A DNA stretch of 64,000 bases. Origin: Shewanella gelidii. Its GTDB lineage: Bacteria > Pseudomonadota > Gammaproteobacteria > Enterobacterales > Shewanellaceae. The first letter of the stretch is position 1; each line of letters starts with the position of its first letter. The translations under genes were made by a program, and so were the position numbers. The notes beneath the pieces were generated by a model. That model had not been told where the DNA came from. It made no database searches and saw only the letters and a program-made list of their open reading frames with translations. Positions 12,440 to 20,259 of this stretch are shown here, piece by piece. The stretch lies in the NCBI RefSeq assembly GCF_014647855.1, contig NZ_BMPZ01000006.1, forward strand, positions 119,471 to 183,470, read 5' to 3'.

Positions 12440-12828
12440 TAAAAGCTTACCATACGCTCAGACGCCTCAATACCGGTAACAAGCTCACCCAAACCACCCA
12501 TTTGAAATCCCTTGGCGAGATTATACTGTTCTTTTTGATTTTCTTGCGCATCCTGCGCTGACAATACACCGCGTCTTAATGCAGCTGAAACACAGTTTAC
12601 AAGTTCAACGTCATGAGCTTGCGCGAGTTGCTGCCATTCTTGCACCAGATCAAACTCATCGGAAGCAGGGCTGACCAGTGCTGACGTATTATAAACACCA
12701 TCTTGATAGAAAAAGACCCGAGTGATCTCATGTCCTTCTGTTAAGGCGGCTTGGGTATACTTTAAAGCGCGTCTGCTGGCGGTTGCGCCATAAACACTGC
12801 CATTAACAACGATAATTATCTTACTCAT
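12439..12828 (-). CDS. tusD: sulfur relay protein TusD (DsrE family)
   Basis: The 129-residue DsrE-like subunit carries the active cysteine of TusBCD; here CVSAALRRGV near residue 78 matches the TusD cysteine region. MSKIIIVVNGSVYG is the family start, so I use the ATG at 12828 and not the frame-open GTG 39 bases upstream. It is the first gene of the tus operon, with a terminator hairpin and then yccA lying upstream on the same strand. Confidence 0.9.
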   Translation of the reverse strand: MSKIIIVVNGSVYGATASRRALKYTQAALTEGHEITRVFFYQDGVYNTSALVSPASDEFDLVQEWQQLAQAHDVELVNCVSAALRRGVLSAQDAQENQKEQYNLAKGFQMGGLGELVTGIEASERMVSF

Positions 12829-12844
12829 ATGGTTACCCAAAAAC

Positions 12845-12870
12845 AAAATGGCCCCTGAAGGGACCATTTT
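12845..12870 (-). terminator. terminator of yccA
   Basis: AAAATGG-CCCCT-GAA-GGGA-CCATTTT forms a stem between the end of yccA and the start of tusD; the minus strand reads TTTTGTTTTTG after the stem. Confidence 0.75.
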
Positions 12871-12903
12871 AACCTAATTTAAAGGTTTGCTGAGATCTTA
12901 TCT

Positions 12904-13563
12904 CTAGTCGTCTCCACCCATACCCATGAGGTTTAGAATGGCGATAAACAAGTTCAAAAAGTTTAGATATAGAGACACAGTGGCGCGAATGTAATTGTTC
13001 TCACCGCCATTCACCATACGGCTAGTATCAAACAAAATGAAACCAGTCATCAGTAGTGCAATACCTGCATTCATAGCCATATGTAGCATTGTGCTACCGA
13101 CGAAAATATTGATTAACATCAAGCCAATCATCACAAACAGTCCTGCAATCAAAAAACCACCCATGAATGAGAAGTCTTTCTTCGTTGTCAGGGCGTAGCC
13201 AGATAGCGCGATAAAGACTACTGACGTCAAGCCAAGAGCTTGCATAATCAGCATTGGGCCGCCATCAAAGCCAGCATAGTAGTTTAAAATTGAGCCAAGA
13301 GACGCGCCCTCTAAACCCGTAAATGCAAATACCCAGAATAGTCCAGATGTTGAATCCGCTTTACGCAAAGTAACAAATAGTAATACAAAGCCACCGATAC
13401 CACAGCCCAACGACATCATCGGTGAAATACCCATCGCCATCGCAATGCCTGCACAAACAGCAGAAAATGCGAGCGTCATTGAGAGCAACATATACGTGTT
13501 ACGCAGGAGCTTATTCACTTCCGTTGTAGAAGCTCTGGTTGCATATAGTGTTTCTTGGTTCAT
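12904..13563 (-). CDS. yccA: Bax inhibitor-1/YccA family inner-membrane protein
   Basis: The 219-residue protein has seven hydrophobic segments and the Bax1-I family features: LLRNTYMLLSMTLAFSA at the start, and FDTSRMVNGGENNYIRATVSLYLNFLNLF with the paired acidic residues near the C-terminus. In E. coli YccA is a substrate and modulator of FtsH. The gene sits upstream of the tus operon in the same direction, separated from it by a terminator. The assignment to the family is firm; the role as an FtsH modulator is taken from E. coli. Confidence 0.88.
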   Translation of the reverse strand: MNQETLYATRASTTEVNKLLRNTYMLLSMTLAFSAVCAGIAMAMGISPMMSLGCGIGGFVLLFVTLRKADSTSGLFWVFAFTGLEGASLGSILNYYAGFDGGPMLIMQALGLTSVVFIALSGYALTTKKDFSFMGGFLIAGLFVMIGLMLINIFVGSTMLHMAMNAGIALLMTGFILFDTSRMVNGGENNYIRATVSLYLNFLNLFIAILNLMGMGGDD

Positions 13564-13778
13564 ATCATTCTCCGCTGATATTTAAATTTAAATAATTCTG
13601 TAAAGTTTTAACCAATACGTTTGGTATTTCAATAAAGTTTAGACGTTGTATCTCATACGAAGTTCCGCATAATCAATGTTCAATACTAACCCAGCAATCG
13701 ACTCGGATAAAGATATCAACATCTCTTTCTGACGAATCAAAACAGGAATGGTTGAATAATGAGCAAGGCAATTTGTAT

Positions 13779-14681
13779 TTAGCTCAACCAATCTTTATGG
13801 AGCTTCTCAGTATCCCCTAAATATTGGATAACCCAATCAATAGCTTGTGAATGTTTCTTGCCGTTCCAAGCCAAACAACAAGGGCTGTTTTTTACCGGAT
13901 TCTCAAGTTGCTTTTCAATGAGGGCGCCTGACTTCACAAACAAACCTGCAACGTGTGCGGGCATATAGCCAACACCAAGGCCATTGATATAGCAATTGAG
14001 TGCACGCACCCAATCAGGTACGAGAATTCGCCGTTGATTATTGAGTCGCCAAACCGAGCGTTTGGGGATATCCCGTGCAGTATCTTCAATGCAAATACTG
14101 GCATAATCGGTTAACTCAGAATCTGCTAAATCATGCTCTGCTTTGGCGAGTGGGTGGTTTTTACTAACTAAAAAGGACCACTCAATATTGCCCATGTCTT
14201 TGTATTTATAGTCGCCGCCGGTAGGAATGGCCGTAGTTGCGCCAATTGCGATATCACAACGGCCTGTTGAAAGCGCCTCCCACACCCCGTTAAATACCTC
14301 AATATGGATATCTAACTCAACATCTTTAAACGCTTTATAAAAGTCGGCAATAAAAACGCTGATTTTGTCAGGTCTTACAATGTTATCAATCGCGATCGAC
14401 AGTTTTGGCTGCCAACCATTGGCTATTTGTTGCGTTCCGACTTTAACTTGTTCCATTTGCGCAAGGATTTGTCTTGCTTCTTTTACAAAATGTTCCCCAG
14501 CAACAGTCAGGCTTACACTACGATGATGGCGTTCAAACAAAATCACACCAAGTTCATCTTCGACCTGCTTAACGGCATAACTAACCGCAGAAGGAACCTT
14601 GTGTAATTTATTGGCTGCTGCGGTAAAACTTCCTACTTGAGCCACAATATCAATAAGTTGAAGAGCTTGTGCTGAGAACAT
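13779..14681 (-). CDS. punR: LysR-family regulator resembling PunR (YdhB)
   Basis: The 300-residue protein has an N-terminal LysR winged helix (GSFTAAANKLHKVPSAVSYAV, residues about 17-37) and a substrate-binding effector domain. Recalled E. coli PunR shows the same segments, including HRVPSAVSY, IAVDNIVRP, EVFNGVWDALS and CCLTW, matching LHKVPSAVSY, IAIDNIVRP, EVFNGVWEALS and CCLAW here. PunR activates the purine nucleoside transporter PunC; no punC gene is adjacent here. I start at the ATG at 14681, which has GGAAGG upstream, and not at 14753. Symbol by similarity from memory, not by search. Confidence 0.75.
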   Translation of the reverse strand: MFSAQALQLIDIVAQVGSFTAAANKLHKVPSAVSYAVKQVEDELGVILFERHHRSVSLTVAGEHFVKEARQILAQMEQVKVGTQQIANGWQPKLSIAIDNIVRPDKISVFIADFYKAFKDVELDIHIEVFNGVWEALSTGRCDIAIGATTAIPTGGDYKYKDMGNIEWSFLVSKNHPLAKAEHDLADSELTDYASICIEDTARDIPKRSVWRLNNQRRILVPDWVRALNCYINGLGVGYMPAHVAGLFVKSGALIEKQLENPVKNSPCCLAWNGKKHSQAIDWVIQYLGDTEKLHKDWLS

Positions 14682-15019
14682 ACTGAGCCTTCCGTTGCGT
14701 TGAGAAGAATTGAACGATGAGGGGATTATCTGATCTATAACGTCGATTATCAAGTGATGATAGTGTCTTATGGATAAGTGTTAACCTAAAACTGGTGTCA
14801 CCATCCAAGAACATATAGCGTGCATCAATTCAGCCTGTGCTCAATGGAAAATGTGTTTGCAGGTATGGGGCGGGGATAAAAAAACAAACAATAAGCACTT
14901 CCTATTTAGCGAGCGATTGCCTGAAAACTGCGAGTGTGTGCATTACTTGGTCAGTCAACTTTAATTTTTAAAATAGTACTTTACAGAGGAAAGGGAGAAA
15001 GATAATATGCGTCTCGTTC
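14682..15019 (+). other. intergenic region, punR-like gene to tRNA-Ser
   Basis: 338 bases hold the punR-like promoter side and the tRNA-Ser promoter. No gene, repeat or RNA structure is evident. Confidence 0.5.
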
Positions 15020-15109
15020 GGAGGGGTGGCAGAGTGGTCGAATGCACCGGTCTTGAAAACCGGCAACGGTTTACCCCGTTCCAGGGTTCAAATCCCTGCT
15101 CCTCCGCCA
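15020..15109 (+). tRNA. tRNA-Ser, anticodon UGA
   Basis: A complete class II tRNA with an encoded CCA. The acceptor stem is GGAGGGG/CTCCTCC (one G-U pair), the anticodon stem is CCGGT/ACCGG around CTTGAAA (anticodon TGA), the variable arm is long, and the T arm is CAGGGTTCAAATCCCTG. It decodes UCN serine codons. A truncated tyrosine recombinase gene follows, as when an island uses the tRNA 3' end for integration, but no second copy of that end is visible in the window. Confidence 0.97.
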
Positions 15110-15122
15110 CATTAGAAAAGTG

Positions 15123-15152
15123 AAAAAGCCGTTGATTATCAACGGCTTTTTT
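15123..15152 (+). terminator. terminator after tRNA-Ser
   Basis: AAGCCGTTGA-TTA-TCAACGGCTTTTTT, a strong stem and T tract 16 bases after the tRNA. Confidence 0.92.
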
Positions 15153-15187
15153 GCGTTTCAGGAGGTCTTAAATCAGTCACTATAGGA

Positions 15188-15895
15188 TTGACTGAGACAA
15201 TTTACCTATTTAGAGCACCGAATTGCACCTACTATACGCGCATCTGTTTACCAAAATACTTAAAAGTCAGAGGGTACCGCTTTGACGTTAAGGTTTCTCT
15301 TCTTACCAAAAACCGCACATTAGCGATTTCACGCAATTTTGACGTTGCGAGCCGTTTACGGCAGTTGATTGATTCCGTAACTGAAACTGTTCAGGCTGAT
15401 GAGTTCACAGATTTGGTGAATAAAACGGTTGATGAGATCAGAGCAACGTTTGATTGTGCGGTAAATGAAGTTCAAACAACGCCAAATCGTGTTCAATCGG
15501 CTGTGAAAGCTGCTCGAAGTGCACCTGCTTTGCCTTCAATGACGCTTATATCGGCTCAAGCGCAGTTTATTGCGTCTAAGTCTAAAGAGTCCATCAGCTC
15601 TGCTTCAGTTAAACAGTTGCTGCAAAGAACAACACATTTCATTCAAAGCACTGAAGTTTCATCCGTATCTGATGTTTCAAGTGCCCATGCACTGGTCTAT
15701 CGAGGCTTATTACTCACCGAAGGAAGAAGTCATAAATCCAACAAAGATTACTTAGCAGCGGTATCGCAGTTTTTTAAGTGGTGCAGACAGATGCAGCTCA
15801 CTCAAGTAAACCCGTTTGGTGACATTAAACTGAGTCAGCAGAATGCCTCTGATCCCGATTCATCGCGCCAGCGATGGCAAAAAACAGACCGTTAA
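15188..15895 (+). pseudogene. tyrosine recombinase (island integrase), N-terminal half only
   Basis: The 235-residue frame looks like the front of a phage/island integrase. A small N-terminal domain (GYRFDVKVSLLTKNRTLAI, residues 30-48) and a long helical linker are followed by a SAM-like core-binding domain (residues about 115-220, ending FFKWCRQMQLTQVNPFGD). The catalytic domain with the R-H-R-Y residues is missing; the frame stops after ...SSRQRWQKTDR. It lies 79 bases behind tRNA-Ser, the usual site for such a gene. I read it as the scar of a lost island. TTG at 15188 is the only plausible start. Confidence 0.7.
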
Positions 15896-16318
15896 ATGAT
15901 TAAGCTTTTCTATTTTAAGGCTATATCGCTTCGTTCTTAAATGGTTACGGATGGATTCGATGAATGGTGATTTACTCATTGGATGACACTCACACTGTGT
16001 CTGTGTATACATACAGGTATAATGTGAAACCTGAAAAAATTCAAAAACTACTTCCTACTATGTAAATTTGTTGTTCTCGTTTTGATTTGCACGATGTTAG
16101 TATGTAACTGATAAATATGAAGTAAATATTTATTCTAACTTATTTAATAGGAAGCATACCAAGGCTAGATAAATCAAGGCTCGTTTTTTAAGTTGCACTT
16201 CGGAGGAACTTGCATTAACGGGTGGTTTTTTGCTATAAAATTCAACAGATTAAAATTCAAGTTGAAGGCGTTTATTAGAATGTGGTGATTTTCATATACG
16301 GCATGCTCGCTAATAAGC
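15896..16318 (+). other. 423-bp gap before the first gene cassette
   Basis: AT-rich sequence without a convincing gene. A TATAAT box at 16018-16023 could be part of a promoter firing into the cassettes. Just before the first cassette an imperfect inverted repeat (GGCGTTTATTAG near 16267, CTAATAAGCG at 16310-16319) may be a decayed attC or attI-like site. Confidence 0.4.
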
Positions 16319-16325
16319 GTTAGGC
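16319..16325 (+). other. cassette boundary, attC R' core GTTAGGC
   Basis: GCGTTAGGC matches the conserved recombination core of integron cassettes, with cleavage after the G. It precedes a gene with a close ribosome site and marks the left edge of the first cassette. Confidence 0.6.
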
Positions 16326-16341
16326 AAATAAGGAGTTTAAA

Positions 16342-16752
16342 TTGCGCAAGTTGTTTTTTGGGGTTTTGTTGGTGATTATATCTAATATATCGTATGCAAA
16401 AATCTGCACCAATAAACTGCAAGAAGAAGCTAATGTATTTGAGCTCAATTGTTTATTGGATGCTAAGTTATGCATGGTCACGGGCTATTTTACCCATCCC
16501 AAATATGTAGATGGTTACAGTGGATTGGTAGCTATACTTCAACCTACACCAGACAAGTTGAAACGAAGTGGTTCGCAACTCACTATCAGTACATTCCGTC
16601 ATGGCGAAGCGAAGGTTGAAACTCCGACGGGCTACTTTGTTGCATTAGCCAAGGCAGAGCGTATGCTCATGAATGAGCGAAAACCAAGGCTAATTTATTT
16701 TGACGCTTATACAGGGAAAGAAACGCAAAGCCCCGAACTGCTTTGTGAGTAA
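16342..16752 (+). CDS. cassette gene: small secreted protein, unknown function
   Basis: The 136-residue protein has a signal peptide (RKLFFGVLLVIISNISYA, residues 2-19) and three cysteines in the first part of the mature chain (C22, C38, C44) plus a penultimate one. I do not recognise a family. The start is TTG at 16342 with AAGGAG seven bases ahead. It is tightly framed by an upstream GTTAGGC and a downstream attC, the standard cassette layout with almost no non-coding DNA. Confidence 0.7.
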   Translation: MRKLFFGVLLVIISNISYAKICTNKLQEEANVFELNCLLDAKLCMVTGYFTHPKYVDGYSGLVAILQPTPDKLKRSGSQLTISTFRHGEAKVETPTGYFVALAKAERMLMNERKPRLIYFDAYTGKETQSPELLCE

Positions 16753-16755
16753 TTT

Positions 16756-16854
16756 GCCTAACAAACGCTTTAAATCTGATTCGCAAACGCGTGCCGAACT
16801 CGCTAACGCTCAAACATGGCACGCGTTCACTCACAGTTTAAGCGGGCGTTATAA
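16756..16854 (+). repeat. attC recombination site (Vibrio VCR-like)
   Basis: R'' GCCTAAC at 16756-16762 and R' GTTATAA at 16848-16854 bound a 99-bp imperfect palindrome whose inner arms AACGCGTGCC and GGCACGCGTT are perfectly complementary. This is the structure recognised by integron integrases as folded single-stranded DNA. Confidence 0.88.
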
Positions 16855-16872
16855 GCCTCTGGGAATCAGAAT

Positions 16873-17202
16873 ATGAGCACTCCTTACAATATGGCCTTTG
16901 CTTGCTTGGATTGTCACTCTTCGTTTAAAAGAGAGCTTAAGTTAGCGCCCTGTGATTACCCCAAGCAATTAACATGTCCAAATTGCGGAGGTGTAGCGCA
17001 CAATTACGGTCGTCATTTTAAAGCTCCAAAGAAGTCCGATAAAAAGCAATGGGAGAAAGTAAAATTCTTACATGAGCATGGCTTTCGGTTTCATAAAATA
17101 CGTATTGGGTCAGGCCATCATGATGTTGTGCCTTACCCAGAAACATTAGAGCAGGCAAAGGAATTTGTCGTTAAATACAAGAAGTATGCGGTACAAACGT
17201 AG
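16873..17202 (+). CDS. cassette gene: zinc-ribbon protein, unknown function
   Basis: The 109-residue protein has two cysteine pairs, CLDC at residues 11-14 and CPNC at 35-38, suggesting one zinc site, and a basic lysine-rich middle (FKAPKKSDKKQWEKVKFLHEHGF). No signal peptide. I do not recognise the family, and nucleic-acid binding is only a guess. It forms the second cassette, between the attC at 16.8 kb and the interrupted attC at 17.2 kb. Confidence 0.65.
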   Translation: MSTPYNMAFACLDCHSSFKRELKLAPCDYPKQLTCPNCGGVAHNYGRHFKAPKKSDKKQWEKVKFLHEHGFRFHKIRIGSGHHDVVPYPETLEQAKEFVVKYKKYAVQT

Positions 17203-17208
17203 TTCTGC

Positions 17209-17947
17209 TTATAACAAGTGGGGCAAAATGACTCCAAAAAGTTGCGATTTTTTCCACATATTACCCAAGCGCTGGGGGATCCCTCAAAATTGAGGTCTTC
17301 CAGCAGTGTGAACCAACTTGATGTATTCATGCATCGCCCAGCGTAAATGTTGCTCTGTTATCTTGTAGTTTTTCCTCTTCCGAACTTCTTTCCCTAACCT
17401 CACAATCGACAACACTGGCCGATGCCGGATTGTATTGGCTTGAAAGTGCTTTTGCCATCCTAAATGAAGGGCGATAATACCGATTAACCATAGTGCAATT
17501 TCAGCAAGCATGGCGATGAGTAGTAGTACGTCTAGCCGCCTTGGGCATCAGCTTTTATTATTAAGAGAGTGCACCACAAAGGTGAAGTAGGTGCTATTAA
17601 TATATAGCCATTCGGTCATTATTAACGTGGTGATTACCGAGTAATCGGTCAATGCGCTTAATGCTGTGCTTAGCCGCCACATTGCCCGAAATGTTACGGC
17701 CTAGCTGCGTTAATGAGAGTTGATTACCATCGAGTAATGACTTAGTTGCAACTATCAGAGAACTAAGACGTTTTTTGTGAATTGTTGGGCATTGCATCGC
17801 TAGCGATTGATGTAGTATGTTGATGTCGTGCATGGTGTTGTTCTAGTTTGTTTTTGGCGAAATTGATTAGATCAAACAGCACCATGCGTGTCTACTTATT
17901 GATTGTAAAAGAAATTATCTGGGGATTCTCTAGAGCAAGGCGTTAAT
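17209..17947 (+). repeat. attC site split by an IS10-like insertion
   Basis: R'' TTATAAC at 17209-17215 follows the gene end, and R' GGCGTTAAT at 17939-17947 lies on the other side of the insertion (17272-17933). Removing the insertion gives a site of about 75 bp, the normal attC size. Confidence 0.65.
17272..17933 (-). mobile_element. IS10-like (IS4 family) element with internal deletion
   Basis: The ends resemble IS10 inverted repeats: CTGGGGGATCCC at the left and, inverted, CTAGAGAATCCCC at the right. The minus strand has two transposase pieces: the N-terminal part (17597-17833, DINILHQSLAMQCP and LGRNISG) and the C-terminal part (17284-17511, GWQKHFQANTIRHR). These match the start and end of IS10 transposase as I remember it. 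About 250 central codons, including most of the DDE core, are gone, so it cannot transpose alone. Flanking 9-mers ACCCAAGCG and AGCAAGGCG agree at six of nine positions, perhaps a worn target duplication. A second copy of its right 340 bp is at 46.5-46.8 kb. Confidence 0.85.
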
Positions 17948-18046
17948 ATTGATTCCAAAGGCGTTCGGGTTTCGCTTCGCTCACCATTATGGCACACGGT
18001 TGTCACACCTTAACGTAGCGTTTGAAATTAATTCTTGGAGTGTAAG

Positions 18047-18526
18047 TTGATTAGATTATTCAAATCTTTAATAACATCCAGTTTAGTTATCGTTATGATT
18101 AGCGGTTGTAGTGATGAAATAGAGAAAACAACGTTAACGGATGAAGAAAAACAAAAAGTCATTCATATTCAAAACCCGTTTACCGACCCCGTTATCAAAT
18201 TGTCACCTGTGAATAGTGAAACGCCATTAGTTTTTGGTATCCAAAGTTGTAAAGTCTACGAGGCAAAGGTGATTCAGGGGGTTATTGTTGAATGGGAGCT
18301 TATAATCAAGCCTGATTTTTACCCTTTTGGTCATCGTTGTACTCGTCAAAAAATGCACCTTCTTAAAGATGATGAACTTTTTGTAGAAACTTGCACTCAG
18401 GCGTTTGGAGCTGGAGGAGGTTGTATTACATCAGGAAAATATAGGACGACAGATGGTATTCATTGGGAAAGAGAGAGTGATAGTGGAGAGTGGGAGGTAT
18501 ATAACAAACACAATCACTCGGAGTAA
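18047..18526 (+). CDS. cassette gene: small lipoprotein, unknown function
   Basis: About 159 residues with a lipoprotein signal (LIRLFKSLITSSLVIVMISG then C, lipobox ISGC). The mature chain has several further cysteines (SCKVYEA, HRCTR, ETCTQ, GGCITS) that may pair in the periplasm. I prefer TTG at 18047, six bases after GGAG, to the TTG at 18035 that contains the ribosome site. A degenerate attC-like stretch (about 17955-18030) precedes it, but no clear attC follows, because an IS10-like scar begins there. No family recognised. Confidence 0.65.
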   Translation: MIRLFKSLITSSLVIVMISGCSDEIEKTTLTDEEKQKVIHIQNPFTDPVIKLSPVNSETPLVFGIQSCKVYEAKVIQGVIVEWELIIKPDFYPFGHRCTRQKMHLLKDDELFVETCTQAFGAGGGCITSGKYRTTDGIHWERESDSGEWEVYNKHNHSE

Positions 18527-18569
18527 TTTTTAGTTGTTCTTCAAATGATCCTGGGGCGCGCTCGCTTGT

Positions 18570-18690
18570 TACCTTCATGGGTTGCCCAGTGCAAATGATG
18601 TTTGGTTATTGTGTGATTTCTGCTCTTCCGAAGCTAATTTCACAACCGCCAAAACAGCTCGATGGCTGATGGTGTTCGCTAAAAAAAATT
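18570..18690 (-). mobile_element. short decayed IS10-like transposase remnant
   Basis: On the minus strand this stretch aligns by eye with the C-terminal transposase segment at 17320-17450: both carry CCCAG(C/T)G(T/C)AAATG, CTCTTCCGAA and the codons for an NTI-R-V motif. It is about 70% similar and frame-broken. It is older than the copy at 17.3 kb. Confidence 0.6.
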
Positions 18691-18791
18691 TTTCGCCATG
18701 CTAAAAACCGATTGTCAATCCGCTTCACTCTCAAGCCATTTTTGCGATCATGGCTCAAACAAATCATCTATAGAAGCGCGAAATTTCGGCT

Positions 18792-18810
18792 CTTAACCCT
18801 GCCTTAACCC
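18792..18810 (+). promoter_or_regulatory. tandem CTTAACCC repeats, candidate response-regulator site
   Basis: CTTAACCC occurs at 18792-18799 and again at 18803-18810, 11 bp apart (one helical turn), about 45 bp before the efflux operon start. Direct repeats with this phasing are typical for dimers of OmpR-family regulators, and such a regulator is encoded in the operon (24850-25554). Autoregulation is inferred. Confidence 0.5.
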
Positions 18811-18852
18811 CTAACTCATTATGCTTATCCCATTCAAAGCGGGAGAGCATTC

Positions 18853-20259
18853 ATGACACTTCGATACACTCTTATTGCCATCGCCATTACGACCCTCATC
18901 GGTTGTTCAGCAAACGGGAATGGTAATTATGCCAGTCAGGCGATAGATAATCGTACTCAAACCTTACAACGACTGATTGAAGAGGTGAGCGGAAACACGA
19001 CGAGTAAACTCAATGCTAGCAATCGTTCAATCAGCCCCCCCGAGGTGTTGCTGACCGATCTATTGAGTGTTCCGGCATTGACGAACTATCTTGATGCCGC
19101 GTTGAAAAACAGTCCGAGTCTGCAACAAAGTGTTATTGCACTCAAAATTGCCTACGCACAACATGGCGTGACTTCTTCTGAACGGCTACCAAGCGTTAAT
19201 GCTGGGTTTGATGCTCAAAACGAAGAACAAAGCGACGAATCCTACAGCGCTGATGTTTCGATTAGTTGGGAGCTTGATATTTGGCAGAGAATTGCGGATA
19301 GCTCTGCTGCCGCTATAAAGGATATTGAAGCCTCTCAAGCGAGTTTGAACGCTGCAAAAAATTTACTTACCGCAAACATAATGCGTGGCTGGTTAGAGAT
19401 TCATGTGAATCAGCAACTGTTAGATATTGAACGTCGACGCCTCGATATTCTTGCGCAAAATGAATCCTTAGTGCTTGAGCGCTATCAAGCCGGACTTGGT
19501 TCTTTGGAAGAGTTGGATAACGCTAAAAGTAACACAGCTGCGGCAAGGGCGACTGTGGCTCAGTACCAAGAAAACTTGTTACAGAGCAAGCGCAGCCTAA
19601 CTCTACTTACGGGTCAATGGCAGCCACAAAATGACACACCTTTGATTGACAACGAAAGTGAGTTTCCGCTGGTGTTGAATCCATTAGAAGCGGTTCCGGT
19701 ACAAACTTTGGCGGGTAGACCAGATTTACAGCAGGCCTTTCACAACATTGAAGCCGAATCGTTACGAACCGATGCGGCCTATAAGGCGATGCTTCCCTCC
19801 TTTAGTTTATCTGCAAGTCTGACCGATATGGCACAAACACCAAGTGAAGCTTTGTTTACGAACCCACTTTGGAGTGTGTTAGGGCAAATGTCAGCGCCAT
19901 TATTTCAAGGGGGGAAGCTCAAATCCCAAGCGGAAATTGCTCAATTGACCACCGAGCAAAGTTTTTGGGCCTATCAAGAAACCCTATTGACTGCGATCAA
20001 TGAAGTTGAAAATGCCATCGGTCAAGAAAACGCATTAACGCTACAGCAATCTCACCTAGATGATGCTTTTCTCAGCGCCCAGCGAAGTATCGTTAGTTAC
20101 GAGCAAAAGTATCGCCAAGGTTTAGTCGACATTTTGGACTTACTGACTGTCCAGCAACAGGCTTACGACATCGAAGCGCAGTTAACAAATACCACTTATC
20201 AAAGGTTATTGAACCGAATTGAATTAGGCCTAGCATTGGGTTTAGGAGTCTCTGCATGA
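18853..20259 (+). CDS. TolC-like outer membrane efflux lipoprotein (OprM/NodT type)
   Basis: The 468-residue protein is the outer-membrane duct of the pump encoded behind it. It has a lipoprotein signal (residues 1-17, lipobox LIGC), two TolC/OEP repeats, and the typical VSISWELDIWQRI and YQAGLGSLEELDNA segments. The ATG at 18853 has GGGAGAG in front. Its stop overlaps the start of the membrane fusion gene, so the set is translated together. It is the first gene of a five-gene operon (OMF, MFP, RND, response regulator, kinase). Confidence 0.9.
   Translation: MTLRYTLIAIAITTLIGCSANGNGNYASQAIDNRTQTLQRLIEEVSGNTTSKLNASNRSISPPEVLLTDLLSVPALTNYLDAALKNSPSLQQSVIALKIAYAQHGVTSSERLPSVNAGFDAQNEEQSDESYSADVSISWELDIWQRIADSSAAAIKDIEASQASLNAAKNLLTANIMRGWLEIHVNQQLLDIERRRLDILAQNESLVLERYQAGLGSLEELDNAKSNTAAARATVAQYQENLLQSKRSLTLLTGQWQPQNDTPLIDNESEFPLVLNPLEAVPVQTLAGRPDLQQAFHNIEAESLRTDAAYKAMLPSFSLSASLTDMAQTPSEALFTNPLWSVLGQMSAPLFQGGKLKSQAEIAQLTTEQSFWAYQETLLTAINEVENAIGQENALTLQQSHLDDAFLSAQRSIVSYEQKYRQGLVDILDLLTVQQQAYDIEAQLTNTTYQRLLNRIELGLALGLGVSA

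Noticed and set aside
15020..15109. Search for a repeated tRNA-Ser 3' end as the other attachment site of an island
   Set aside because: No second copy of the CCCTGCTCCTCCGCCA end is visible in the window, so island limits cannot be set.
16174..16422. 82-codon minus-strand frame over the first cassette boundary
   Set aside because: Overlaps the better supported cassette gene and attC-like core; composition is not protein-like.
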